Shown here piece after piece: positions 19,065-27,453 of a DNA stretch of 64,000 nt. The notes under the pieces are model-generated. The model was not told where the DNA came from. It did not search any database and was given only the letters and a program-made list of their open reading frames with translations. Every line of letters starts with the position of its first letter. Position 1 is the first letter of the stretch. A program made the translations under genes and the position numbers. The stretch is from CAIWHR01 sp963786625 (GTDB lineage Bacteria > Pseudomonadota > Gammaproteobacteria > Burkholderiales > Casimicrobiaceae), in contig CAWAZS010000001.1 of assembly GCA_963786625.1 (NCBI GenBank), positions 186,001 through 250,000 on the forward strand. Reading direction: 5' to 3'.

Positions 19065-19856
19065 GTGGCCATGGCCCGGCCCAGGCGCCGGCTCGCCCGG
19101 CAGGAACGCCACGCCGAGATACTGGCGCTGCTGCGGCGCGAGGGGACCGTGCGCATCGCGACGCTGGCGAAAGCGTTCGCCGTGACGACCGAAACGGCGC
19201 GCCGCGATCTCGATGAACTGGCGCTAGCCGGTGCGCTCAAGCGCACCTACGGCGGCGGCGCCGGCCGCTCGCCGACCGACGAGCCCGGCATCGGCGTGCG
19301 CAGCCGGGCGCGCGCGGAGGAGCGCGCCCGGATCGGAGCCGCCGCGGCCATGGGAGTCGAGGCCGGCGACGTGTTGATGATCGATTGCGGTTCGACTACC
19401 AGCCTGTTCGCGAACGCACTGGCGGCGCGCAATCTGCGCCTGACCGCATTGACGAACTGCCTCCCTGCGGCGCGGGCGCTGGCCACGAGCGCGCATTGCC
19501 GTGTGATCCTCTGTCCCGGGGATTTTGTCCTGCGCGAAGGAGGCACCTTCGGGTCCGACGCCGTCGATTTCATCCGCCGCTTCAAGGCGAACAAGGCTTA
19601 CGTCGGCGCCGGTGGGTTGACCGCGGAGGGCGTGACGGACGCGGACTCGCTGAGCTGTGCGATCAAGCGCGCGATGATCGAGCGGGCGGACCGGACGACC
19701 CTGCTTATGGACAGCTCGAAATTCGAAGTCGTGCAGTTCGAACGGGTATGCGCGATCAACGACCTCGATACCCTGGTCTGCGAGGCAGCCCCGCCGAAGC
19801 GCCTGGCCGGCCCCCTGAGGGCGGCCGGAGTGCGCGTGGTCGTGGCAAGCGAATAG
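19065..19856 (+). CDS. DeoR/GlpR-family transcriptional regulator
   Basis: Repressor of about 263 residues. The N-terminal helix-turn-helix reads RQERHAEILALLRREG and AVTTETARRDLDELALAG, the DeoR signature; the C-terminal sugar-phosphate sensor domain has IDCGSTTSLFA, LTNCLPAARALA and the effector-contact segment GAGGLTAEGVTD. It starts with GTG at 19065 (ATG 19071 also possible), immediately after the G1P dehydrogenase stop. By analogy with GlpR it probably senses a phosphorylated polyol or sugar and controls the two upstream genes. Confidence 0.88.
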   Translation: MAMARPRRRLARQERHAEILALLRREGTVRIATLAKAFAVTTETARRDLDELALAGALKRTYGGGAGRSPTDEPGIGVRSRARAEERARIGAAAAMGVEAGDVLMIDCGSTTSLFANALAARNLRLTALTNCLPAARALATSAHCRVILCPGDFVLREGGTFGSDAVDFIRRFKANKAYVGAGGLTAEGVTDADSLSCAIKRAMIERADRTTLLMDSSKFEVVQFERVCAINDLDTLVCEAAPPKRLAGPLRAAGVRVVVASE

Positions 19857-19947
19857 GGAGCCACGGCGCGACCGCGCGCAGCGCGGCGCTGGCAACGGTG
19901 CCGCGGGCGATCGGCGAAGGGCGACATCCTCATCGGGTTGCGAGCCG

Positions 19948-20035
19948 CCGGGAGGTTGGCAGATGATCCCCGCTGGGCGCAGAATCCGACGGGGACGAGG
20001 GCAAGCGCACTTACCCCGGGCTCTCAGGCAGATGG
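19948..20035 (+). promoter_or_regulatory. glycine-riboswitch-like sequence (weak)
   Basis: The leader before the LysM gene contains CCGGGAGG (19949-19955 area), a CCCCG/CGGGG pair, GAGGGCAAGCGC (19998-20008) and CTCTCAGGCA (20021-20030). GnGCAAgC and CUCUCAGGCA are strongly conserved parts of glycine riboswitch aptamers. The 5' GGAGAG element is imperfect and the downstream gene is not a glycine gene, so it may be a degenerate aptamer or chance. Confidence 0.3.
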
Positions 20036-20045
20036 TCGCCGGTCG

Positions 20046-21026
20046 ATGAACGAACGAGAGGGCGTGACAACGGTGTCTTTCACGGCAATGCGGTCGCTCG
20101 CCGCGATATCCGTCGTGGCGGCGGTGACGCTGGCAGGTTGCGCCAGCCAGCCGAGCGCACCCGCGGCCCCGGCACCTGCTGCGGTTCCCGTGGCCGAGGC
20201 CGCGCCTGCGCCTCCGGTGCCGGCCGCGCCGGCCGCTCCGGAATTGTCGCCCGCCCAAGCCAAGGCGCAGGCGCAAAAGCTCGCGCTGGAGGCGGTCGAT
20301 CACCTGCAAAACGGCGACGAGGCCGGTGCGCGACAGGTCCTGGCGACGGCGCTCGGGCTGGATCCGGCGAACGACATCGCCCGCAAGATGCAGGAGCAGA
20401 TCAACGCCGACGCGCAGAAGGAGCTCGGGACGGCCTTCTTCCGCTACACGGTCCAGCGCGACGACTCGCTGTCCAAGCTTGCCCAGCAATACCTGGGCGA
20501 CCGACTCCGCTTCTACATTCTGGCCAAGTACAACGACATGGCCAATCCGAGCCGACTGGCCGCCGGGCAGGTGATCAAGATCCCCGGCAAGGCGCCGGCC
20601 GCACCGCCGGCATCGGCGCGCACACCCGCGGGAGCCGCGGAGAGTCCCGAACCGGCGCCTGGAACAGCCGCGGTCGCGCCCGCCGCCGACGGTGGCGGCG
20701 AGCTCGCCGCACTGATGCAGAAGGGCCGCCGATTGCAGGCGGGCGGCGACCTGCAGGGCGCCTATGCCGCGTTCAGCGAAGCGGTGTTGCGGGCGCCGGG
20801 CAACAGGGATGCGATCATCCAGCGCGATGCCGCAAGGGCTGCGCTCGTCCGCAGCTACGATCGCGAAGCAACGCAGGCGTTCCAGCGGCAGAACCTGGAT
20901 CTCGCGATTGCACGATGGGATCGCGTCCTCGAGCTCGATCCGGGAAACCAGAAGGCCCGGCTCGAGCGTGAGCGCGCGATCGAGCTCAAGAAGCGGATGA
21001 GCGAGAAGTTCGGGACGACCAAGTAG
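20046..21026 (+). CDS. LysM- and TPR-containing lipoprotein
   Basis: Envelope lipoprotein of about 326 residues. The signal peptide SLAAISVVAAVTLAGC ends in a lipobox; an Ala/Pro-rich linker follows, then a TPR-like helix pair (AVDHLQNGDEAGARQVLATAL), a LysM domain (YTVQRDDSLSKLAQQYLGD...VIKIPG, about residues 135-182) and a second TPR block near the C-terminus (LQAGGDLQGAYAAFSEAVLRAPGN). LysM binds peptidoglycan; TPRs bind protein partners. An internal ATG at 20088 is an alternative start that gives a tighter signal peptide. It is convergent with a related TPR lipoprotein gene. Confidence 0.8.
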   Translation: MNEREGVTTVSFTAMRSLAAISVVAAVTLAGCASQPSAPAAPAPAAVPVAEAAPAPPVPAAPAAPELSPAQAKAQAQKLALEAVDHLQNGDEAGARQVLATALGLDPANDIARKMQEQINADAQKELGTAFFRYTVQRDDSLSKLAQQYLGDRLRFYILAKYNDMANPSRLAAGQVIKIPGKAPAAPPASARTPAGAAESPEPAPGTAAVAPAADGGGELAALMQKGRRLQAGGDLQGAYAAFSEAVLRAPGNRDAIIQRDAARAALVRSYDREATQAFQRQNLDLAIARWDRVLELDPGNQKARLERERAIELKKRMSEKFGTTK

Positions 21027-21068
21027 CGCCCGTCCGCACCCCGCGCGCCGCGGCGTACGGCACCCGAT

Positions 21069-22055
21069 TCACTGTGGGGGCCGCTCCCGTTCGATGCGCT
21101 TCAACCGCTCGTTCGCGACGCGGGCTTCCTGCAGGCGCGCATGCGCGTTCCGGTTCTGCGGGTCGTAGCGGAGGCTGGTTTCCCACAGCGCGATTGCCGA
21201 CGCGATGTCGGTGCGGTACACGCGCATCCCGCGATCGTAGTACTCCGCCGAGAGCGCCTTGCGCAGCGACCGGGCGCGCGCGGTCCATTCGGGAACCGGC
21301 TTGCCGCGAAGGCTCGCCGCCTGCTCGCACAGCGTCAGCGCCTGTTCGCGCGCGCCTTTCTGCTCGGCCTCCACCGACCGCTCGTAGACGAGGTTCGCGA
21401 TGCGCAGCCGTGCCGCCTCGTTGCGCGGATTCGCATCGACGAACGCGCGAAACTCGCGCAGGCCGCCCTCGAGATCGCCCGCCCGGAAGATCTCGATGCT
21501 TTGCTCGATCTCGTAGGAATCGCCGGCGTCGGACATCGTCGCGGCGGCGACCGCGGAGCGGCCCGTGCCGGCGGCGCCCGTCTGCGCAGCCCGGGCGGCA
21601 CGATTGCTCTGAATGCGATTGAGCTTCTGCCGGTCGATCTCGCGCAGCGCCTTGCTTGCCTCGGCGTTCTCCGGGTCGAGCGCGAGCACCTTCAGCATGG
21701 CCGCCGCCGCACGCTCGGTGTCGCCCGTGCGCAACGCCGATCTCCCGGCCTGCAGGTGGTCGCCGACACCGCGGCGAATGGCCGCGCGCGTGGCCTCGAG
21801 CTCGAAGCGGGCGGCCTCGTCCCCGGGCGCGAGCAGCAGCACGATCTGCCACTCCCGCTCCGCGGCGGCATGGTCGCCGGCCCGGGCATGGCGACGCGCG
21901 AGCTCCCGGCGCTCGGCGAGCGCCGCGGCCGCGGCATCGTTCACGGGCTCCCTCGCGGCGGCGACGGCGGCAGGCTGCGCGGGCTGCAGCGGCGCCTCGG
22001 CGCAGGCCCCCAGCAGCATGAGCCCGCACCATGCCAGGCAGTGCCGACCGCGCAT
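21069..22055 (-). CDS. TPR-repeat lipoprotein
   Basis: Lipoprotein of 328 residues. The signal peptide CLAWCGLMLLGAC ends in lipobox LGAC. Several TPR-like helix pairs follow (RHARAGDHAAAEREWQIVLLL, LRTGDTERAAAAMLKVLALD, IASAIALWETSLRYDP). It lies 10 bp downstream of the deacetylase gene and is probably cotranscribed with it and the kinase. Its last TPR resembles that of the LysM lipoprotein on the other strand (IARWDRVLELDPGN versus IALWETSLRYDPQN), suggesting an old duplication. Confidence 0.78.
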   Translation of the reverse strand: MRGRHCLAWCGLMLLGACAEAPLQPAQPAAVAAAREPVNDAAAAALAERRELARRHARAGDHAAAEREWQIVLLLAPGDEAARFELEATRAAIRRGVGDHLQAGRSALRTGDTERAAAAMLKVLALDPENAEASKALREIDRQKLNRIQSNRAARAAQTGAAGTGRSAVAAATMSDAGDSYEIEQSIEIFRAGDLEGGLREFRAFVDANPRNEAARLRIANLVYERSVEAEQKGAREQALTLCEQAASLRGKPVPEWTARARSLRKALSAEYYDRGMRVYRTDIASAIALWETSLRYDPQNRNAHARLQEARVANERLKRIERERPPQ

Positions 22056-22064
22056 GCTCCGGCT

Positions 22065-23120
22065 CTATCGGCCCGACGTGCGGACGAAGGTGACCAGCTT
22101 CGCCTTGAAGCTGTCGAGGTCCTCGTTGCCGAAGACCATGCTCCTCCGAAGCATGTACGGATAGGCAAAGAACCCGTTGCCGCCAGGCGTGACCGTCATC
22201 CCGAGCGTCACACCCTTGCGCCCAAGGAGATCGACGACGATCTCGTTGACGTCGCCGTACGGGTAGGCATACGCGACGCTGGGGAGGGCGAGGCGCTCCT
22301 GGAGGACGTTGATCGGCGCGTCCACTTCGCTGCGCAGGCGGTCGCGATACTTCGCGTCGGTCTCGTCCGGCAATCGCAGCGTGAGGTTGCTATGGGTCTT
22401 CGAGTGCGGCTGGATGTCGATCAGCCCCGAGGCGATGAGCTCCTTCATCTGGGCGAAGCTGAGCGCGTCGCCGGCGCCGACGAAGTCGCTGTACAGGAAC
22501 ACCGTGGCGGGAAAACCATGCTTCTTCAGGATCGGAAACGCGATGTCGTAGGTTGCGCGGTAGCCGTCGTCGATGGTGATGACTACGGTCTTCTTCGGCA
22601 GAGGCTCCTTGCCCGCGAGGAATTCGGCGAGGCGCGCCAGCGGCAGGACGTGATAGCCGTTCTGGGCAAGGTAAGCCATCTGCGCGGAGAAGGCGGCGGG
22701 CGTCACCGTCAGCTTGGACGCGCGGCTGCCGAAGCGGTGATAGCAGAGCACGGGAACCGTCTGGTAACCGTCGACATGCACGCCGATCGGGTTGCGCGAG
22801 ACCAGCGGGATCACCACCGACTGACCGAGCCTCGTCTCGGCGATCCCGTTGTATTCGGCGATCCGCCACGCCTTCCGCGAGTCGCCGAGGTACTGCTGCG
22901 CCAGCGTCGCCAGACTGTCTCCGGGGCCGGCGACCACGATCGCGAATTCGTCGTTGCGCGCGAGGAGCGCGCCGCTTTCGGCACGCGGCGCCGGCTCCGC
23001 CGCCGGGGGACGCGGCGCGGGAGCCGTGCAGGCGTGGACGGCGAGCGCCACGACGAGCCAGCCCAGAGCGCGCAGCACGCTAGCGCGGCGTCGAGGCGGT
23101 GCCGGGGGCGGGCGGTTCAT
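22065..23120 (-). CDS. LysM-containing polysaccharide deacetylase lipoprotein
   Basis: Protein of 351 residues: signal peptide with WLVVALAVHAC lipobox, LysM domain (VAGPGDSLATLAQQYLGD, about residues 63-80), then a NodB-type carbohydrate esterase 4 domain. Catalytic motif 1 is TIDDGY (T-x-D-D, catalytic base Asp), motif 2 is HSKTHSNL (H-S-x3-H metal ligands) and motif 3 is YPYGD. It probably removes acetyl groups from peptidoglycan or an envelope glycan. The ATG at 23120 overlaps the kinase 3' end by 41 bases, so the two are translationally coupled. Confidence 0.85.
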   Translation of the reverse strand: MNRPPPAPPRRRASVLRALGWLVVALAVHACTAPAPRPPAAEPAPRAESGALLARNDEFAIVVAGPGDSLATLAQQYLGDSRKAWRIAEYNGIAETRLGQSVVIPLVSRNPIGVHVDGYQTVPVLCYHRFGSRASKLTVTPAAFSAQMAYLAQNGYHVLPLARLAEFLAGKEPLPKKTVVITIDDGYRATYDIAFPILKKHGFPATVFLYSDFVGAGDALSFAQMKELIASGLIDIQPHSKTHSNLTLRLPDETDAKYRDRLRSEVDAPINVLQERLALPSVAYAYPYGDVNEIVVDLLGRKGVTLGMTVTPGGNGFFAYPYMLRRSMVFGNEDLDSFKAKLVTFVRTSGR

Positions 23121-24699
23121 GACGTTGCTCCAATGCGGCGGCCGTCCGGTCGAAATCGGCGTAGAGCTCGCCGAACTCGTCGTTGCGCGTTTCGGCGATG
23201 CGGTAGTCGTATCGCCCGTCCGCAAGCTCCTTCAGCGAATTGCGCAGAACCCGTATCGGACCGGACAGGCGCTGCGCGAGCAGGTAGGTGCCGCCGGCGA
23301 CCGCCGCGCTGGTGACGAGCGTCAGGATCGCGAGCAGCACCAGCATCAGGTTCGCGACGTCGTTCAGCGGCGCCTCGTAGAGCCCGAGATGGATCTGGCC
23401 GATCTCCTTGGACTGGAACAGGATCGGTGCGGTGAAATCCAGGACCCCGCGGCGGTCGGCCAGTCGATAGCTCTGCACGGTGACCCCGGTGCCCGGCGCA
23501 GACACGGGCTTCGCGTCCGGCGGCGCGTACGTGGTATTGACCTGAGCCGCATCCTTGCTGCCGCGCACGATGCCCGCGTGATCGATCACCAGCAGGTAGG
23601 GGAAATCCTGCCGGCTGAGGGTCTCCTGGATGAATACGTCGATCGCGGCCCAGTCCTCGGACAGCAGCGGCACCGCCGTCTCGACGGCGACCATCTTGGC
23701 GAGCGATCCGCCGTAGCCCGTCATCTGGCCCAGCATCGCCGCATACTGGCGCTGGTAGAGAAGCGTCGCGCTGAAGGTCATCGTCACCGCGACCAGCGTG
23801 GCCATCGACAGCGCCCAGCGGATGGAGAGCGGAATGACGCGCCCCGAGCCCCTCTTGCGTGCGTCCTCGCTGAGTTCGCGCGCGACGTCGACCAGGGCGC
23901 GGGCAAACTCGTCGCCGGTCTGGAAGCGCTTCGCCGGCGCCTTCTTGAGCGCCCGCGCGATCACACGGCGCAGCGAGAGCGGCAGATCGGGGCGCAGCTT
24001 GTCGAGCGGGGTCGCCTCGGCATTGGTGATCTTGTAGGCGACGTTGATCAGCGAGTCGCCGTCGAAGGGCAGTGCGCCGGCCACGAGCTGGTACAGGACG
24101 ACGCCGGCGGAAAAGAGGTCGGATCGGGCGTCGACCGCCATGCCGAGGACCTGCTCCGGCGACATGTAGTGCGGCGTTCCGATCACGTCGCCCATCTGCG
24201 TCTGCTGCGCCTGACGCTTCGTGTCGCTCTCCATGATCCGGCAGATCCCGAAGTCCGCGACCTTCACCGTCAGCGTATCCTGGACCAGCATGATGTTGCC
24301 CGGCTTGACGTCGCGGTGGACGATCCCCTTCTTGTGCGCGTAGTCGAGGGCGCGCGTGAGCTGGATGCCGATCTCGACGACCTCGTGCGTGGTGAACTGC
24401 TTGCCCTGCTTCAGCAGATCGGCGAGCGTCGGGCCGTCGACCCATTCCATCGCGATGTAGGGCTGCCGGTCCTCCTCGCCCACGTCGAAGACGGTGACGA
24501 TGTTGGGGTGCGAGAGGATCCCGGCACCCTTGGCTTCGCGCAGGAACCGGCCGCGGTACTCGTCGTCGGCGAGGAGATCCGACTTCAGCGCCTTGATCGC
24601 CAGCGTGCGGTCGATCTTGGGATCGTAGGCCTTGTACACGCGGGCCATCGCTCCCTCGCCTGACATCGAGTCGATCTGGTAACGTCCGAGCTCTTCCAT
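23080..24699 (-). CDS. transmembrane Ser/Thr protein kinase with HAMP domain
   Basis: Eukaryotic-type kinase of 539 residues. The kinase domain (about 7-270) has glycine loop SGEGAMARVYKA, ATP lysine in TLAIKAL (K36), catalytic loop IVHRDVKPGN (D130), DFG (149-151) and APE-like MSPEQ. It is followed by a first membrane helix (ALSMATLVAVTMTFSATLL), an extracytoplasmic sensor of about 140 residues, a second helix (LMLVLLAILTLVTSAAVAGG) and a HAMP segment (RLSGPIRVLRNSLKELADG). The layout, with the kinase before a chemoreceptor-like sensor, suggests phosphorylation controlled by a periplasmic signal. It heads an operon with deacetylase and TPR lipoprotein. Confidence 0.88.
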   Translation of the reverse strand: MEELGRYQIDSMSGEGAMARVYKAYDPKIDRTLAIKALKSDLLADDEYRGRFLREAKGAGILSHPNIVTVFDVGEEDRQPYIAMEWVDGPTLADLLKQGKQFTTHEVVEIGIQLTRALDYAHKKGIVHRDVKPGNIMLVQDTLTVKVADFGICRIMESDTKRQAQQTQMGDVIGTPHYMSPEQVLGMAVDARSDLFSAGVVLYQLVAGALPFDGDSLINVAYKITNAEATPLDKLRPDLPLSLRRVIARALKKAPAKRFQTGDEFARALVDVARELSEDARKRGSGRVIPLSIRWALSMATLVAVTMTFSATLLYQRQYAAMLGQMTGYGGSLAKMVAVETAVPLLSEDWAAIDVFIQETLSRQDFPYLLVIDHAGIVRGSKDAAQVNTTYAPPDAKPVSAPGTGVTVQSYRLADRRGVLDFTAPILFQSKEIGQIHLGLYEAPLNDVANLMLVLLAILTLVTSAAVAGGTYLLAQRLSGPIRVLRNSLKELADGRYDYRIAETRNDEFGELYADFDRTAAALEQRHEPPAPGTASTPR

Positions 24700-24849
24700 G
24701 AACTCCGATCTTCGGGATTACCCCGCTCGGTAGCGCGAACGGGCGCGCAGCGCCCCGCAACGAGTATGCCAGAACGCCGGTGTCGGCTCACGCCCGCGCC
24801 GGGCCACCGCGGGCCGGCGCCGCGCGGTCGCTGCACGGGGTCGGCGCTT

Positions 24850-25779
24850 CTACTTGCCCCAGCGCAGTGCCAGCGGGTCGAGTCCGCGGGCGAGCTCGAG
24901 CAGCCCCGCCTTCGTCGCCGGATGCAGTGCCTCCAGCGGGTGGCGCACGGCGTCGCTCGCGATGACGCCCCCGGCGGCCATGACGGTCTTCGTGGCGCGG
25001 AGACCGCACTGGCGGTTCTCGAAGTTGATCAGCGGAAGTATGCGGGCGTACGCGGTGGCGGCTTCGCTGCGCCGGCCCGCGCGGTGATGCTCGACGACGG
25101 GCTTGATCAGGTCGGGCAGCAGCGCGCTCGGCATCGTGCCGGTGGCGCCCGCATCGAGGTCGGCCATCAGCGTGATCGACTCCTCGCCGTCGAAGGGTCC
25201 GGCGATCGCGTCGCCTCCGGCTTCGATCAGGCTGCGCAGCTTCGCGGCGGCGCCCGGTACCTCGATCTTGAAATAGCCAACCCGCGGGACTTCGCGGGCG
25301 AGCCGGACCAGAAACGGCACCGACAGGCTGACCCCGCTCAACGGAGCGTCCTGGACCATGATCGGCAATCCCGCCGCGTCGGCGATCTGCGCGAAATGCT
25401 CGAGCATTCCCTTTTCGTCGGCGCGCAGCGTCGCGCCGTGGTAGGGCGGCATCAGCATCAGCATCGCGGCGCCCGCGGCCGCGGCAGCGCAGGAGCGCGC
25501 CACGGCAATCCGGGTGCTGAAATGGCTGCAGGTGACGATGATCGGTACGCGGCCGGCGACGTGCGACAGGCAGACGTCGACCAGCATGCTGCGCTCCTCG
25601 TCCGTCAGCAGGAACTGCTCCGAGTAGTTTGCGAGTATGCAGATGCCGTCGACACCCTGATCGATCATGCAGTCGAGAACGCGGCGCTGACCTTCGATGT
25701 CGATCTCTCCGGCATCGGTGAACGGCGTCGGCGCGATCGGGAAAACTCCCGCGCAGGGCCTGGCGTTGGAGTCAATCAC
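24850..25779 (-). CDS. dihydrodipicolinate synthase/N-acetylneuraminate lyase family aldolase
   Basis: Class I aldolase-fold protein of 309 residues. The N-terminus FPIAPTPFTDAGEID and the Schiff-base lysine region GYFKIEVPG (about residue 170) are typical; the usual dapA GTTGE motif is replaced by ILANYSEQFLL, so it is not the housekeeping DapA. The GTG start at 25779 has GGAGGGATAG upstream. It stands alone between the kinase and cbpA, so the substrate (a 2-keto sugar acid is likely) is not defined. Confidence 0.78.
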   Translation of the reverse strand: MIDSNARPCAGVFPIAPTPFTDAGEIDIEGQRRVLDCMIDQGVDGICILANYSEQFLLTDEERSMLVDVCLSHVAGRVPIIVTCSHFSTRIAVARSCAAAAAGAAMLMLMPPYHGATLRADEKGMLEHFAQIADAAGLPIMVQDAPLSGVSLSVPFLVRLAREVPRVGYFKIEVPGAAAKLRSLIEAGGDAIAGPFDGEESITLMADLDAGATGTMPSALLPDLIKPVVEHHRAGRRSEAATAYARILPLINFENRQCGLRATKTVMAAGGVIASDAVRHPLEALHPATKAGLLELARGLDPLALRWGK

Positions 25780-26068
25780 GGGCTATCCCTCCGGTCAGGT
25801 TTGAATCGGGACGATTGGGGCATGTCTGCCATGTTAACCCGGCCCGCTCGCCTCGATGGATCCGCGTCGGCCACGCACGCATGGTCGGATTGCGCGCGGG
25901 CGGGTGCCGGTCGGCCGCCCGGTGCGCGGCGCCGCGCGCGCCGTCCTGCGCGCCGGCAATGTAAGCTAGCGGATAAGCGCCGACGAGACGCGAATCCGGA
26001 CGGCCGGAGCACGATTGCTTCGCCGTCCAGGGACGGTCCAGCCGCCGCCGCGCCGAAGGAAGCATTGC

Positions 26069-26998
26069 ATGAAATACAAGGACTACTACGCGATACTCGG
26101 GGTCGAGCGCGGCGCCGGCGAAGACGAGATCAAGAAAGCCTATCGCCGGCTGGCGCGCAAGTATCACCCCGACGTGTCGAAGGAGCCGGATGCCGACGCG
26201 CGCTTCAAGGAAATGGCGGAGGCCTATGCCACGCTCAAGGATCCCGAGAAGCGCGCCGCGTACGACCAGCTCGGGCGCCACGGGCCCGGAGAGGAGTTTC
26301 GTCCGCCGCCCGGCTGGTCGACGCAATTCGGCGATGCCGGTGCGATCTTCGAGGGCATGGATCTCGCCGACCTGTTCGCGGGTCTCGCCGGAGGTCATCG
26401 ACGTGGTGCGCGGCCGGGCGCCGGCGCGATGCACGGCCAGGACTACGAGGTCACCGTTCCCATCACGCTGGAGGACGCCTGTCACGGTACGGAAGTGGGC
26501 ATCGACCTCTCGACGGTGGAGTTCGACGAGCACGGGTCGCCGCACCGCGTCCCAAGGAGCGTGAAGGCGCGCATCCCCAAGGGCGCCACCGACGGGCAGG
26601 TCCTCCGCCTTCCGGGACAGGGAGGGAAGGGCATGCACGGGGGGAGGGACGGCGACGTGTATCTCAACATCGCGCTGCGACCGCATCGGCTGTATCGCGT
26701 GAGCGGGCACGACCTCTTTCTCGATCTGCCGGTAGCGCCGTGGGAGGCCGCGCTTGGTGCGAAGGTGCGCATTCCGACACTGGCCGGACCGGTCGATCTC
26801 ACGGTGCCCGCGGGAACGCGCGCGGGCCAGCAACTGCGTCTGTCGGGACGCGGCTTGCCGATGCCGCAGGGCGGCGCGGGCGACCTGTACGCGATCGTCC
26901 AGTTCGCCATGCCGGCGGAACTGTCGGAGCGCGAGCGCACCCTGCTGCGGGAGCTGGCCGCCGCGTCATCGTTCAATCCCCGGCGGCATTTGGGGTAG
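26069..26998 (+). CDS. cbpA: curved-DNA-binding/DnaJ-class co-chaperone CbpA
   Basis: Protein of 309 residues: J domain (about 4-68) with the essential HPD in ARKYHPDVSKE, G-rich linker (FAGLAGGHRRGARPG), and two C-terminal substrate-binding beta-barrel domains (VTVPITLEDACHGTEVGID, LRLPGQGGKGMHGGRDGDVYLNI, DLFLDLPVAPWEAALG). There is no zinc-finger domain, which separates CbpA from DnaJ. It stimulates DnaK and can bind DNA. GAAGGAAG precedes the ATG. It is followed 10 bp later by its modulator gene. Confidence 0.93.
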   Translation: MKYKDYYAILGVERGAGEDEIKKAYRRLARKYHPDVSKEPDADARFKEMAEAYATLKDPEKRAAYDQLGRHGPGEEFRPPPGWSTQFGDAGAIFEGMDLADLFAGLAGGHRRGARPGAGAMHGQDYEVTVPITLEDACHGTEVGIDLSTVEFDEHGSPHRVPRSVKARIPKGATDGQVLRLPGQGGKGMHGGRDGDVYLNIALRPHRLYRVSGHDLFLDLPVAPWEAALGAKVRIPTLAGPVDLTVPAGTRAGQQLRLSGRGLPMPQGGAGDLYAIVQFAMPAELSERERTLLRELAAASSFNPRRHLG

Positions 26999-27008
26999 GA
27001 GTACGTCC

Positions 27009-27326
27009 ATGACGAGCGAACACGGCGTAGCGCTCTGGCCCGACGAGGACCGCCGCGTGGCCCTGCGCGACCTGGCGGAGCTTTCCGGCCTTTCCGAGGC
27101 CGAGGTGCTGGAGCTGGTGGAGTACGGCGCGCTCACGCCGGCGGACGACGCGACGGGCCAGTGGATGTTCGGCGTGCAGTCGATCACCATCGCCCGCACC
27201 GCCCACCGGCTGCGCGAAGACTTCGAGCTCGAGCCGCACGGCGTTTCCCTGCTGCTCGCCTACCTCGATCGCATCCGGGAGCTGGAGGCGCAGCTCCGCA
27301 CGCTCAGGGCGCAGCTGCCACGGTGA
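27009..27326 (+). CDS. cbpM: chaperone modulator CbpM
   Basis: Small MerR-like helical protein of 105 residues (ALRDLAELSGLSEAEVLELVEYGAL, then DDATGQWMFGVQSITIARTAHRLREDFELE). CbpM binds the J domain of CbpA and blocks both its DnaK stimulation and DNA binding. The gene lies 10 bp after cbpA, the standard pair. The C-terminus is a short coiled coil (LDRIRELEAQLRTLRAQ). Confidence 0.88.
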   Translation: MTSEHGVALWPDEDRRVALRDLAELSGLSEAEVLELVEYGALTPADDATGQWMFGVQSITIARTAHRLREDFELEPHGVSLLLAYLDRIRELEAQLRTLRAQLPR

Positions 27327-27453
27327 TCTCGGGTCGGGCAGTGCGCTGCGATTCGCGGGTCAGGCGGTCGCGCCGCGCGCGCATCGCCGTGCCGCTTTGC
27401 TTGCCTCTCGAATCGGCCTTGCCGATATTCCAGCCCGACAACGGGGATCACGA

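Noticed and set aside
24850..25779. Housekeeping dapA
   Set aside because: The GTTGE substrate motif is absent and there is no lysine-pathway context.
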